NCBI GenBank assembly: GCA_002495645.1
Contig: DAGF01000052.1
Location: 1-25,655 of the forward strand
Reading direction: 5' to 3'
From: Euryarchaeota archaeon UBA549
GTDB lineage: Archaea; Thermoplasmatota; Poseidoniia; Poseidoniales; Poseidoniaceae
DNA: 25,655 nt
Part shown: piece by piece, positions 8,223-16,248 of the stretch
Numbering within the stretch: the first letter of the stretch is position 1
Layout of the letters: every line of letters begins with the position of its first letter
The notes under the pieces: model-generated
What the model saw: the letters and a program-made list of their open reading frames with translations, nothing else
Database searches by the model: none
Told to the model about the DNA's origin: nothing
Program-made: the position numbers and the translations under genes

Positions 8223-10292
8223 ATGATGGAAAACATTGCACTGATTTCGGCAGGCGCAGGCGCCATTGGTTTGGCAATTGCGTTCATGCTTTACCAGCAA
8301 GTGAACAAAGTGAAAATCGACAACGAAACGGTTGCCGACATTACAGAAGAAATTCAGAGAGGAGCCATGGCGTTTCTCTTTGCTGAGTACAGAGTGCTCG
8401 CTGTCTTCTGTGTTGCCGTTGGTGCCTTGTTGGCGTTCATCAACGACACCAACACGGCCATCGCCTTCTTCGCCGGTGCGGTCGCTTCGGTGTTGGCGGG
8501 CTTCTCCGGTATGCGAGCCGCTACTTCAGCCAACGGCCGAACGGCCATGGCTGCCAAGTCCGAGGGCCGAGCAGGTGCTCTGGCTGTTTCCTACAACGGT
8601 GGCGCCGTGATGGGCCTGTCCGTTGGTGGTCTTGGTCTCCTCGGCATTTCTCTGGTCGCTCTCTGGCTTGGTGCTGACGGTACGAGCCCCGACCTTTCTG
8701 CTGCAGCAGGCTTCGGTATGGGTGCATCATCCATTGCCCTCTTCGCTCGTGTCGGCGGCGGTATTTACACCAAGGCTGCTGACGTCGGCGCTGATCTCGT
8801 CGGTAAAGTCGAAGCCGGTATTCCCGAAGACGACCCACGCAACCCCGGTGTCATCGCAGATAACGTCGGTGATAACGTCGGCGACGTGGCCGGTATGGGT
8901 GCTGACATCTTCGAATCATTCGTCGGCTCCATCATCGCCGCCATGATCATTGCCAGTTCGGACAGCTTCGCAACAGATTACATCATGATGCCCATTCTTC
9001 TGGGCTTCATCGGCTACATTGCCTCCATCATCGGTGTCTTCTCAATGGCCTTCCTCAAGAACGGCAAGGACCCTGCTGTTGCTCTGCGCAACACGACCTT
9101 CATCGGTGCAGGTCTGTTCTGGCTGGGTGGCTACGCCGCCATCAACCAGGGACTCATCAATGTTGAAATGGGCGTCATGCACTCCGTGGTGCTCGGTAGC
9201 ATCGTCGGCATCGCCATCGGTTTGGTGACCGAATACTACACGGGTATTGAACCCGTTATGGGTGTGAAGACCAAGGCCATCCCTCACATCGGTGAGATGT
9301 CCAAGACCGGTCCTGCCACGAACGCCATCGCCGGCCTTTCGGTCGGCATGATGTCCACGTTTGTTCCCGTTGTGCTCATCGCTTTGGGTATCCTCGGTGC
9401 CAACCAATTGGGTGGCGACGACTACGGTCTCTACTGCATCGCTATGGCGGCCATGGGTATGCTCGCTACGGTCGGTGTCACCATGACCGTCGACGCTTAC
9501 GGTCCCGTGGCTGACAACGCTGGTGGCATTGCAGAGATGAGCGGACTTGGCGACGATGTTCGAGCCATCACCGACGAACTCGATTCCATCGGCAACACCA
9601 CCGCCGCAGTCGGCAAGGGCTTCGCTATCGGCTCAGCCGCCTTGACAGCCCTCGCTCTCTTTGCTGCTTACACCTCGGCCATCGGTGCTAACGGCGGTAC
9701 CCTTGACCTCGGCCTCACGAACCCCATGGTCGTCATCGGGTTGCTCATCGGTGGCGGCTTGCCCTTTGTGGTGGCGGCCATGACCATGACTTCTGTTGGC
9801 AAGGCTGCTGGCGACATGGTTGTTGAAATCCGACGCCAGTTCAAGGAAATCCCAGGTCTTCTCGAAGGCAAGGAAGGCGTGAAGCCCGATTCCCAGACCT
9901 GTGTTGACATTTCCACCAAGGCCGCTCTGCGAGAGATGGTCGGTCCCGGTGTGGTTGCGGTCATCGCTCCCGTCATCGTCGGCTACGGTTTGGGCTACGA
10001 TGCGCTTGGCGGACTCCTCGCAGGTTCCTTGGTGACCGGTGTGCTCATGGCCCTCTTCATGGCCAACGCTGGTGGTGCTTGGGACAACGCCAAGAAAGCC
10101 ATTGAGCAAGACCACATCCCCGGCGCCAAGAAGGGCGATGAAGCCCACGACGCTGCCGTGATTGGCGACACCATCGGCGACCCGTTCAAAGACACCTCCG
10201 GTCCTTCGTTGAACATTCTCATCAAGTTGATGTCCATCGTTGCCGTCGTCCTCGCTGGTGCAGACGTGCTCACGCAGAACGGTTTGCTTTGA
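8223..10292 (+). CDS. hppA: Membrane-bound ion-translocating pyrophosphatase, K+-dependent type
   Basis: About 689 residues from ATG 8223 (8226 is equally possible); longer extension to 8094 was rejected because family members begin near MENIALISAGAG. It couples pyrophosphate hydrolysis to pumping of H+ and/or Na+ across the cytoplasmic membrane. Multiple hydrophobic helices span the length. The substrate motifs are intact: the segment GGGIYTKAADVGADLVGKVE, then IADNVGDNVGDVAGMGADIF (about residue 210), and C-terminal GDTIGDPFKDTSGPSLNIL. In GNTTAAVGKGFAIGSAALTA (about 455-475) the position that is Lys in K+-independent enzymes is Ala and the Thr three positions later is Gly, the established signature of K+-dependent forms. 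Na+ versus H+ specificity cannot be read safely here. C-ending codons dominate, suggesting strong expression. Confidence 0.96.
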   Translation: MMENIALISAGAGAIGLAIAFMLYQQVNKVKIDNETVADITEEIQRGAMAFLFAEYRVLAVFCVAVGALLAFINDTNTAIAFFAGAVASVLAGFSGMRAATSANGRTAMAAKSEGRAGALAVSYNGGAVMGLSVGGLGLLGISLVALWLGADGTSPDLSAAAGFGMGASSIALFARVGGGIYTKAADVGADLVGKVEAGIPEDDPRNPGVIADNVGDNVGDVAGMGADIFESFVGSIIAAMIIASSDSFATDYIMMPILLGFIGYIASIIGVFSMAFLKNGKDPAVALRNTTFIGAGLFWLGGYAAINQGLINVEMGVMHSVVLGSIVGIAIGLVTEYYTGIEPVMGVKTKAIPHIGEMSKTGPATNAIAGLSVGMMSTFVPVVLIALGILGANQLGGDDYGLYCIAMAAMGMLATVGVTMTVDAYGPVADNAGGIAEMSGLGDDVRAITDELDSIGNTTAAVGKGFAIGSAALTALALFAAYTSAIGANGGTLDLGLTNPMVVIGLLIGGGLPFVVAAMTMTSVGKAAGDMVVEIRRQFKEIPGLLEGKEGVKPDSQTCVDISTKAALREMVGPGVVAVIAPVIVGYGLGYDALGGLLAGSLVTGVLMALFMANAGGAWDNAKKAIEQDHIPGAKKGDEAHDAAVIGDTIGDPFKDTSGPSLNILIKLMSIVAVVLAGADVLTQNGLL

Positions 10293-10352
10293 ATCGCATC
10301 GCCCTCTGCCGAGGAGCGTTAGCCTTTCAAAAGAGGTCCCACAGGGCCCACC

Positions 10353-11309
10353 ATGCGTGCTTACGTGTTGTCCCTCTTGATGATGACCGTTAGCCTTGCT
10401 GGCTGCTTGGGAGAGGGAGGCATTTCCTCATCCGATATCGGGAACACGACCGAAGACGAATTGGCTCTTCCAGACTGGCAAATAGGCGACCAGTGGCTCT
10501 ACACGTTCATCACGCCGCAGTTTGGAGAAGACAGTGCCCGCCTTGTTGTTGCGGATGTTCGGACAGACGACGGCTTGTTCATGCTTGGCATCTCATCGGA
10601 GGGTGAGGCTCAACGGCATGCGGTTATCAACCACAATCCATTTTTGGGCAGGGTCACCATGGACGGCCTATCGGTGTACGAAAACGGTGAGCCACAACCT
10701 GTTTTCAATTTCCCTTGGGCCGTTGGTAACACTTGGCAATTCAGACTTCTTGGTCAAGAGTGGACGGCCTCCACAGACAACATCTACAACGGTGAGGTTA
10801 CCGTTTCAGCAAGTTCAACCGAAGACCATTCGCTTCGCTATGTCTTCAGCGGCCGTGAGGGGTTCATCAAGAGCCTTCTATGGACTGACAATGAAGGAAT
10901 CGATCACTTGGAGATGAACCTCAACCAAAAGAAAACAGGATACTCAGGAGATGTTTTCTTCTATCGTGCAGGTGATATTCACGATAATTTGTATGAGGAG
11001 AACGACCAAGAGATTTACGATTCATTCCTCGATGAAGGCTATTCACCCAACGAGGCTTGGGACACGCTGGTGTGGTACCTTGACGTTGAAATCAGTCAGC
11101 AAGGCGGTTCAGGTTCACTGAGTATCAAAGATCACCAAGGGGCGTCTCCCCTCACCCGTGCGTGGGGTGCAGGAGCAACCGAAAAAGGCTCATTTGGCAC
11201 CATCCCTGCCAATTCTGGAGACCATTCCATCACGGTAACTTTGCGAGGCCAAGATTCCTTTGTTCATCTCAAGGTTGCAGGAGCCCTTGTTCGCTCTTGG
11301 ACACTCTGA
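10353..11309 (+). CDS. Predicted lipoprotein, unknown function
   Basis: 318 residues. The N-terminus MRAYVLSLLMMTVSLAGCLG is a lipoprotein signal peptide with lipobox LAG-Cys18, followed by a Ser/Thr/Asp linker (ISSSDIGNTTEDE). The rest is largely beta-type, with many Trp and aromatic residues (DWQIGDQWLYTFITPQFGE; FPWAVGNTWQFRLLGQEWTA), consistent with an extracellular globular domain. The same signal form is known in archaeal lipoproteins. No enzyme motif seen. A TATA-like CTTTCAAAAG lies about 26 bases before the ATG. The next gene starts 12 bases after its stop, so the lipoprotein and the hydrolase are probably co-transcribed. Confidence 0.8.
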   Translation: MRAYVLSLLMMTVSLAGCLGEGGISSSDIGNTTEDELALPDWQIGDQWLYTFITPQFGEDSARLVVADVRTDDGLFMLGISSEGEAQRHAVINHNPFLGRVTMDGLSVYENGEPQPVFNFPWAVGNTWQFRLLGQEWTASTDNIYNGEVTVSASSTEDHSLRYVFSGREGFIKSLLWTDNEGIDHLEMNLNQKKTGYSGDVFFYRAGDIHDNLYEENDQEIYDSFLDEGYSPNEAWDTLVWYLDVEISQQGGSGSLSIKDHQGASPLTRAWGAGATEKGSFGTIPANSGDHSITVTLRGQDSFVHLKVAGALVRSWTL

Positions 11310-11321
11310 GGTGTTGTCAAC

Positions 11322-11924
11322 TTGCCCACCCTCATCATGATGCACGGCATGACCGGCGACGCGTCCATGATGCGGCCCTTCGCCGAGAAAGTCCTTCCCG
11401 AAGGCTGGACCTTGCTGGTTCCTGAAGCTCGTTTCCGACACCCCAACAGAGGGTTCACCTGGTGGCGATACGAGGATTTTGAGGCCGATGTCACTCGACG
11501 GCGCACGCTGTCCCGTCGAGAATTGATGGATGTTGATTCCAGCCTCTCACAACTTGAGAAACTGATTGCTGAGGAAGCACCGCTGGGCCCCTTAGTGGTG
11601 GGTGGTTTTTCCCAAGGCGGCGCCATGGCTCAAGAATTACTCCAATTGCCAATAGCCGACCGCATCGTCGGCGTAGTGTGCATGGGGACGCGTCTGGTCC
11701 GTCCGATGGAACTTCGACTTCGGCTCAGTGAGTTGGAAACAAAGCGAATGTTTTGGATGCACGGAGAGAAAGATGTCAGGGTCCCCCTAGAGGACGGTTG
11801 GGCGGTGGCCCACACCTTTGAGTCGGCCGGATGGTCAGTGGAACTCATTGAACACCGCAAGGGTCACATGATCCCTGTTGAACACCACGACGCCCTGAAA
11901 GAGTGGCTCACGACGTTTTCTTGA
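11322..11924 (+). CDS. Alpha/beta-hydrolase, phospholipase/carboxylesterase family
   Basis: 200 residues. Probably a serine esterase/hydrolase of the YpfH-like type. The triad is visible: Ser97 in GGFSQGGAM, Asp151 in HGEKDVRVP and His182 in KGHMIP. The first strand and oxyanion loop are PTLIMMHGMTGD. The start is a TTG at 11322: GAGGTG lies 8 bases upstream, and using the later ATG at 11337 would remove the first core strand. Substrate is unknown. It follows a lipoprotein gene on the same strand, and its 3' end overlaps the convergent glutaredoxin by 17 bases. Confidence 0.85.
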   Translation: MPTLIMMHGMTGDASMMRPFAEKVLPEGWTLLVPEARFRHPNRGFTWWRYEDFEADVTRRRTLSRRELMDVDSSLSQLEKLIAEEAPLGPLVVGGFSQGGAMAQELLQLPIADRIVGVVCMGTRLVRPMELRLRLSELETKRMFWMHGEKDVRVPLEDGWAVAHTFESAGWSVELIEHRKGHMIPVEHHDALKEWLTTFS

Positions 11925-12192
11925 GGTAGCGATTCGTTTCATCAAACCCGCCAATGAAGAGGGTTTGTTCGCCTCGCAGGTCAAACACAACAGGGACCGT
12001 GCGATGACCGGTCGCTTGAACCACACCCTGACGCATGCCATCGTGGTGGTCAAAGTTGTATTCGGTGTAACTCAACTCCTTTCCCTCAAGCAGGTTCTTC
12101 AGCGCCCGACAATAGCCGCAGAAATCACCGGTGTAAATCAAAAAGTCCGTGTCCGTCAAGGATGCGTGCTCAAGAATCATGGCCTCGGACAT
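11908..12192 (-). CDS. Glutaredoxin-like thiol oxidoreductase
   Basis: 94 residues. Thioredoxin-fold protein with active site CGYC (Cys25, Cys28) after the strand DFLIYTGDF, cis-Pro67 in RTVPVVFDL and a GGF near the C-terminus (FIGGFDETN) typical of glutaredoxins. It reduces disulfides using a small thiol or a reductase; the electron donor in this organism is unknown. A TATA-like CTATAAC on the plus strand at 12216-12222 lies about 27 bases before the ATG, so a leaderless transcript from 12192 is likely. Confidence 0.9.
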   Translation of the reverse strand: MSEAMILEHASLTDTDFLIYTGDFCGYCRALKNLLEGKELSYTEYNFDHHDGMRQGVVQATGHRTVPVVFDLRGEQTLFIGGFDETNRYLKKTS

Positions 12193-12215
12193 GAATCAAA
12201 ACACGGACTTGTCTC

Positions 12216-12222
12216 CTATAAC
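12216..12222 (-). promoter_or_regulatory. TATA-like box for the glutaredoxin gene
   Basis: Read on the minus strand as GTTATAG, centred about 27 bases before the glutaredoxin ATG at 12192. This spacing matches leaderless archaeal promoters. No SD precedes the ATG. Confidence 0.4.
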
Positions 12223-12301
12223 GCCTTGTCCTTACGTACCCAGAGCACGGCGTTTCCTTGCCTTGGATAAGTTCAACTAGCGCCCTCCATGCACGCTCTG
12301 T

Positions 12302-12505
12302 ATGCCTCGGATGGTCTGCATCGATTGCGGGGCCGTTGAGTACGAAGCAGACACGCTTCACGCCATGCTGGTGAAGATGATGCCCCATTATCTCGCTCAC
12401 CACCATGATGTCATCGCTGGTGAGGCACCACAGCCAAGGGAGACTTGGATGGCGAGGTTCACCGCCGCTTATCGAGAAGCGGAAGCCGAGGAAGCAAGAG
12501 TTTGA
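12302..12505 (+). CDS. Small Cys/His protein, possibly metal-binding
   Basis: 67 residues. The CxxC at Cys6 and Cys9 (MVCIDCGAVEYEADT) and a His cluster (His29, His33-35 in MMPHYLAHHHDVIAG) suggest binding of zinc or another metal. The pattern is loosely like the small DUF1059-type proteins, but I cannot confirm this. The C-terminal third is Ala/Glu/Arg-rich and helical (AAYREAEAEEARV). It is divergent from glutaredoxin across a 109-base gap and followed 54 bases later by an FMN reductase, so it sits in a redox neighbourhood. Role unknown. Confidence 0.7.
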   Translation: MPRMVCIDCGAVEYEADTLHAMLVKMMPHYLAHHHDVIAGEAPQPRETWMARFTAAYREAEAEEARV

Positions 12506-12530
12506 TGTTCACATCTGTGAAACTGGCAAT

Positions 12531-12537
12531 CATAAAG
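12531..12537 (+). promoter_or_regulatory. TATA-like box for the FMN reductase gene
   Basis: CATAAAG in the context GGCAATCATAAAGTGG, 28-29 bases before the ATG at 12560, consistent with a leaderless transcript. The promoter probably also serves the pirin gene, which follows after 4 bases. Confidence 0.4.
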
Positions 12538-12559
12538 TGGACCACCTGTTGGATGGGAC

Positions 12560-13060
12560 ATGGCGGACCTCGTCTTTATCCACGCATCGGACGGAAACAA
12601 CGCTGCCTTAGCCAAAGAAGTTGAGGCCCGTGCGGTGGCCATGGGTCACGAAGTGGAACATGTGTCGCTCAACGCCTACGATTTCCCGGTCTACACCGTG
12701 GCTCGGGAGCAAGCAACCCCGGTCCTCGAAGGGTTGGATGAACTCAAGACCGTGCTTGACCGAGGCGATGCTTGGTTTGTTTTTGCACCGGAATACAACG
12801 GTTCCTACCCACCCGTGCTCAACAACGCCATCGCCTGGCTCAGCCGAGACGGGGATGATTTTCGTCGGTTGTTCCGGGACCGAACGGTGGCTCTTGGCAC
12901 CCACTCTGGCGGAGGAGGCCAACACGTTATCATGGCCATGCGGATGCAATTCTCCTTCCTCGGCTGCGTGGTTGTCGGGCGTTCACTGGTCACCAACAAA
13001 AAGAAGGCAGCCAATCCAGAAACCATTGATGCGATGCTCAACGCCATGACCCGGAGATGA
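12560..13060 (+). CDS. NAD(P)H-dependent FMN reductase family flavoprotein
   Basis: 166 residues with a flavodoxin-like fold. The family motif PEYNGSYPPVLNNAIAWLSR lies at residues 78-96, preceded by WFVFA; a GTHSGGGGQH loop (about 113-122) is the second FMN-contact region. The N-terminal phosphate loop is the less typical HASDGNNAALAKE rather than GSxRxxS. It reduces FMN, quinones or similar compounds with NAD(P)H in the cytoplasm. It is followed 4 bases later by the pirin gene, so the two are almost certainly one operon. Confidence 0.9.
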   Translation: MADLVFIHASDGNNAALAKEVEARAVAMGHEVEHVSLNAYDFPVYTVAREQATPVLEGLDELKTVLDRGDAWFVFAPEYNGSYPPVLNNAIAWLSRDGDDFRRLFRDRTVALGTHSGGGGQHVIMAMRMQFSFLGCVVVGRSLVTNKKKAANPETIDAMLNAMTRR

Positions 13061-13064
13061 ACGC

Positions 13065-13904
13065 ATGAACAGAACACTGCATTCCATCGTACCAACCCAT
13101 ACCGTGCTCGAAGGAGGCGGCTTCAAAGTTCGCCGTCCTGCTGCCATGGGCCGTTTGATGAGTCCCTTCCTGCTCTTGGATGAAATGGGTCCCGTGGATT
13201 ACGCCCCGGGAGAAGCCGTTGGCGCCCCCGACCATCCGCATCGTGGTTTTGAGACGGTCACCTACTTGCTCGCCGGTGGCATGAAGCATGCCGATTCAGC
13301 TGGTAACAGCGGGGACCTTAATCCCGGAGATGTACAGTGGATGACCGCTGGACGAGGTGTCATTCATTCTGAACTACCTCAAGACCACATGATGGAGAAC
13401 GGCGGGCGAATGCACGGCTTCCAAATCTGGGTGAACCTCCCTGCAAGGGACAAGATGATGGCGCCCCGCTACCAAGACATCCCCTCTGAGGACATTCCCG
13501 AGGCAACAAGCGATGACGGGACGGTGTGGGCGAAGGTCATCGCCGGTGAGGCGCTGGGTGTTCAAGCCGTCATCGATACGGTGATTCCCATCACCTACAT
13601 TCACCTCAAGATGCAACCCGGTGCCACCTACACACACATGTGCGAGCACGACCACAACGTCATGATCTACGCCTTTGGTGGTTCAATGGACATCGAAGGG
13701 CGCTCCCTTCACGACGGAGGCTTAGGTCTCCTGTCCGAAGGTGACGCCGTCACCTTGGTCGCCGAAGAAGACGGGGCTGAACTGCTCATTCTCGGCGGTC
13801 CGGAACTCGGTGAGCCCATCGCACGCTACGGCCCGTTTGTCATGAACACCCGTCAGGAAATCTACCAAGCGGTCGAGGATTACAACAACGGAACCTTAGC
13901 TTGA
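13065..13904 (+). CDS. Pirin family bicupin protein
   Basis: 279 residues, the normal pirin length. The N-terminal cupin holds the metal-site motifs DHPHRGFETVTYLL (about 56-69) and RGVIHSELP (about 101-109), giving the expected three His and one Glu. FQIWVNLPARDKM follows, the family's junction motif, then a second cupin with HMCEHDHNVMIYAFGG. Bacterial pirins act as quercetin dioxygenases or redox-sensitive regulators; the role in archaea is not established. Co-directional with and 4 bases behind the FMN reductase gene. Confidence 0.93.
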   Translation: MNRTLHSIVPTHTVLEGGGFKVRRPAAMGRLMSPFLLLDEMGPVDYAPGEAVGAPDHPHRGFETVTYLLAGGMKHADSAGNSGDLNPGDVQWMTAGRGVIHSELPQDHMMENGGRMHGFQIWVNLPARDKMMAPRYQDIPSEDIPEATSDDGTVWAKVIAGEALGVQAVIDTVIPITYIHLKMQPGATYTHMCEHDHNVMIYAFGGSMDIEGRSLHDGGLGLLSEGDAVTLVAEEDGAELLILGGPELGEPIARYGPFVMNTRQEIYQAVEDYNNGTLA

Positions 13905-13939
13905 GTAGCAGGGCGTTTTCGTGTGCTGCCTCGCCCGAA

Positions 13940-14407
13940 TCAAAGGCCAGCTGCGGTTGAAACAACCTCGGCATAATCCGGTTCAACACCAGGGTTTTCT
14001 GCGACCCAGCGGTACTGGACTGTTCCAGATTTGTCGATGATGACGACCACTCGGTTGGCACAGACATAGCCGTCAATTCCGCCAAGGCCAACAAAGGCTG
14101 CGTCGTAAGCGTTGACCGCTTCACGGTCAAGGTCGGAGAGGAGTTCAAACTCGAGGTTGTACTTTCGAGCGAACTCGGCGTTGGCCCACGGTGAGTCGAC
14201 GCTGATGCCCAGAACGACCGCATCGGCGTCGTTCAAAGCTGCCATGTTGTCCTGGAAGGCGCACATTTCTTTGTCGCACACACCGGTGAAGGCACCGGGG
14301 TAGAAGGCCAAAATGACCGTTTTTCCGGCGTAGTCCGAAAGCGAGACCTCTCGCTTATCGGTGGCTCGAAGGGTAAAGGCAGGGGCGGCGTCTCCAATGT
14401 TGACCAT
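13940..14407 (-). CDS. Peroxiredoxin, AhpC/TSA family (Bcp/AhpE-like)
   Basis: 155 residues from the ATG at 14407, which is preceded by GAGGAAATCAC, a good SD site; an ATG at 14431 would bypass it. It reduces hydrogen peroxide and organic hydroperoxides. The active site P-GAF-T-GV-C (P37, T41, C44) fits the PxxxTxxC rule. Cys49 lies five residues after, as in the atypical 2-Cys Bcp group, and may be the resolving Cys. An active-site Arg is probably in GYVCANRVVV. It converges with pirin with a 35-base gap. Electrons could come from thioredoxin or the nearby glutaredoxin; this is inference. Confidence 0.93.
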   Translation of the reverse strand: MVNIGDAAPAFTLRATDKREVSLSDYAGKTVILAFYPGAFTGVCDKEMCAFQDNMAALNDADAVVLGISVDSPWANAEFARKYNLEFELLSDLDREAVNAYDAAFVGLGGIDGYVCANRVVVIIDKSGTVQYRWVAENPGVEPDYAEVVSTAAGL

Positions 14408-14527
14408 GTGATTTCCTCGGGCATGAGGCATCTAAAGTTTCTCGCACAATTGGCTGCGCGTGATTATCCAACACACCAACTCAACACGCACGATTGGCAG
14501 GACGAAAGATGGCCGTGTGCCGTGAAG

Positions 14528-14602
14528 TGCTCGCGCCGGGATTCGAACCCGGGTCGACGGGATGAAAACCCGTAATGATGGACCTGACTACACCACGCGA
14601 GC
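14528..14602 (-). tRNA. tRNA-Glu (UUC)
   Basis: A full cloverleaf is readable on the minus strand: acceptor GCTCGCG pairing with CGCGAGC (7 of 7), anticodon stem ACGGG/CCCGT around the loop TTTTCAT, giving anticodon UUC, and T arm CCGGG-TTCGAAT-CCCGG. The discriminator base is A and CCA is not encoded. The D-arm GTGTAGTC and overall pattern match archaeal tRNA-Glu. No intron. It is flanked by the minus-strand YqaA-type and peroxiredoxin genes. Confidence 0.96.
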
Positions 14603-14662
14603 GGTGTTTGACCCACTTGCGCCCTGTTCATAACCGTTCCCGTGTGCAACGGTCGGGAAGCC

Positions 14663-15274
14663 TCACGCCTCACTCACAGGAGGTTGCTGTCCGAGGTTGT
14701 TCCACCACTTGTAGGCGAACAAAGCAGCGACACCTCCGAGGATTAGAAGCACAGCGAGAAGTATTTCGTTGTCAAGGAACCACATCATGGCCTCCAAGGC
14801 TTTTTCGCCATAGAGGCCGATGAGGACGGCTTCAAGGCCGAAACGCAAACCTCGTCCAGCCAAGCCAGCAACGATGAACGGGCGCTTGGCCATGTCACCC
14901 ATGCCGGCCATCCATCCAAACACCTTGTAGGGAATGGGGGAAAAGGCGGCGATGAAGATGCCGAGCGTGCCGTAGTTGGCCGTCAGGTACTCAAGTTTAG
15001 CAAGGTGTTTTTCTTGCCCAAATCGCTTCATGAGTGTCGTGCCCCATCGCTGACCGAGCCAATACCCCACCAGTGCACCCAGCACGGAGGCAACGGTGAC
15101 CGTGAACCACAACCATACGACCAGGGGGAGGTTTCCCATGGCGTTGACCAACATGGGGATGTACAACAAGTCCGGTGGAATGGGCTGGATGATGGCCTCG
15201 GTGAAGGAAAGAAGGAAGAGACTCGCTGGACCGAAGACGTCGAAGGCCTCCAGGACGGTGTCCTTCCAACTCAT
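14663..15274 (-). CDS. DedA/SNARE-associated (VTT) family membrane protein, YqaA-like
   Basis: 203 residues, about five hydrophobic segments. N-terminal SLFLLSFTEAIIQPIPPDLL is the re-entrant E-x-Pro region of DedA-like proteins; FSPIPYKVFGWMAGMG (about 110-125) with downstream AGLAGRGLRFGLEA matches the YqaA subgroup. DedA/VTT proteins act in membrane lipid handling or maintenance of proton motive force; the archaeal role is not known. It is divergent from Nob1 across 77 bases and ends shortly before tRNA-Glu. Confidence 0.88.
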   Translation of the reverse strand: MSWKDTVLEAFDVFGPASLFLLSFTEAIIQPIPPDLLYIPMLVNAMGNLPLVVWLWFTVTVASVLGALVGYWLGQRWGTTLMKRFGQEKHLAKLEYLTANYGTLGIFIAAFSPIPYKVFGWMAGMGDMAKRPFIVAGLAGRGLRFGLEAVLIGLYGEKALEAMMWFLDNEILLAVLLILGGVAALFAYKWWNNLGQQPPVSEA

Positions 15275-15351
15275 GGCGTGGCCTGTTCAATGTCTTTCAT
15301 GAAGATAGGGGTGAGCGGTGCCTTCATGGAGGTGGTTCCGCTCTTCATTCC

Positions 15352-15849
15352 ATGGAGCGGGTCTTGGACACGGCGGCTTTGCTCCATTGGCCTGTCCAAC
15401 AGCTGGTCGGCGGTATTTGTGCACCATCACAGGTTGAGGAACTTGAACGCCTGAGCCCTGCTCGGGCCCTTTTGGTTGAGTCGGCTGATCTTCAATGGCG
15501 CGCTGTCTCCGCACCTGCTCTCAAGCGAGCAAAGGATTGTGCCAAGGCGACGGGTGACTTGCCCCGCCTCTCGGATGTGGATTTGGATGTCTTGGCGTTG
15601 GCTCTCGAGGCAGAGGCCGTTCTGGTCACCGATGATTACCGCCTCCAGAACGCCTACCAACATGCTGGGGGTTCGGTTGAATCCGTGGCCAATGCGCCTT
15701 CCAAACACGTTTGGATTTGGGAGCAGCGGTGCACCGGTTGCGGAGCAACTTCAGCGGTATCAAGCGAGGTATCTCGCTCGAAAAAGGGTCAACTCGGCGA
15801 TTGCGATGTGTGTGGGTCGCCGGTGGTCATCAAGCGACGCCGCTCGTGA
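15352..15849 (+). CDS. nob1: Archaeal Nob1 endoribonuclease (PIN domain plus zinc ribbon)
   Basis: 165 residues. It cleaves the 3' end of 16S rRNA during small-subunit maturation. PIN-domain acidic residues are visible: Asp6 in VLDTAALL, Glu29/Glu30 in SQVEELE, Asp75/77/79 in LSDVDLDVLALAL and Asp94/95 in LVTDDYRLQN. The zinc ribbon follows with C127-x2-C130 (RCTGCG) and C151-x2-C154 (CDVCGS) and a basic tail (KRRRS). The order and length match archaeal Nob1. It converges with TatA with a 3-base gap. Confidence 0.93.
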   Translation: MERVLDTAALLHWPVQQLVGGICAPSQVEELERLSPARALLVESADLQWRAVSAPALKRAKDCAKATGDLPRLSDVDLDVLALALEAEAVLVTDDYRLQNAYQHAGGSVESVANAPSKHVWIWEQRCTGCGATSAVSSEVSRSKKGQLGDCDVCGSPVVIKRRRS

Positions 15850-15852
15850 GTT

Positions 15853-16176
15853 TCACTCGTTTTCGTCCGTTGACTGCAGGGCCTCAAGGGCTTCCACTTT
15901 CTTTTCGAGTTCCTCAATCGGCATGCCCGCTCCATCAAGGCCCACGGCTTTTGCTCGGTCCATCAAGACCTGGTCGGGGGTGCGCCCACCGGCTTCGAGG
16001 TCTGCGACCGTTCGCGCTGCATCACCCATGGAGGACACTTCGTTCAATCCTTTCTGGAATTCACCTTTTGAGCGGCCCAGTGCGTTGGCAAGTTCAGGAA
16101 GGCGTTGGGCGCCGAACAAGACGAAAAACAACAAGAGCAGAATGCTCAATTCAAGCGGTCCGAGTCCACCCACCAT
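15853..16176 (-). CDS. tatA: TatA/MttA-type twin-arginine translocase component
   Basis: 107 residues. Forms the channel part of the Tat system, which exports folded proteins. The N-terminal GLGPLELSILLLLFFVL is a single membrane helix (about 8-21), followed by the FGAQRLPELANALGRSKGEF hinge and amphipathic helix (21-40), the TatA/B signature. The C-terminal extension is long and acidic with a regular helix (IEELEKKVEALEALQ) that could be a coiled coil. A TatC partner is not in this window. TatA versus TatB cannot be separated in archaea. Confidence 0.92.
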   Translation of the reverse strand: MVGGLGPLELSILLLLFFVLFGAQRLPELANALGRSKGEFQKGLNEVSSMGDAARTVADLEAGGRTPDQVLMDRAKAVGLDGAGMPIEELEKKVEALEALQSTDENE

Positions 16177-16248
16177 GGTCCTTCCTCATCCCTCGCTTGT
16201 GCTTCCCGTTGTTGAAGGCTTGCCTGACTTGGTGTCCTTTGGCAGCGA

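Noticed and set aside
8062..8277. N-terminal extension of the NifU-like protein to 8277
   Set aside because: The domain begins at 8061 with normal family spacing; the extension is low-complexity and runs across the promoter of the divergent pyrophosphatase gene.
14432..14527. A second RNA gene next to tRNA-Glu
   Set aside because: No cloverleaf or strong stem was found in this 96-base gap or in 14603-14662.
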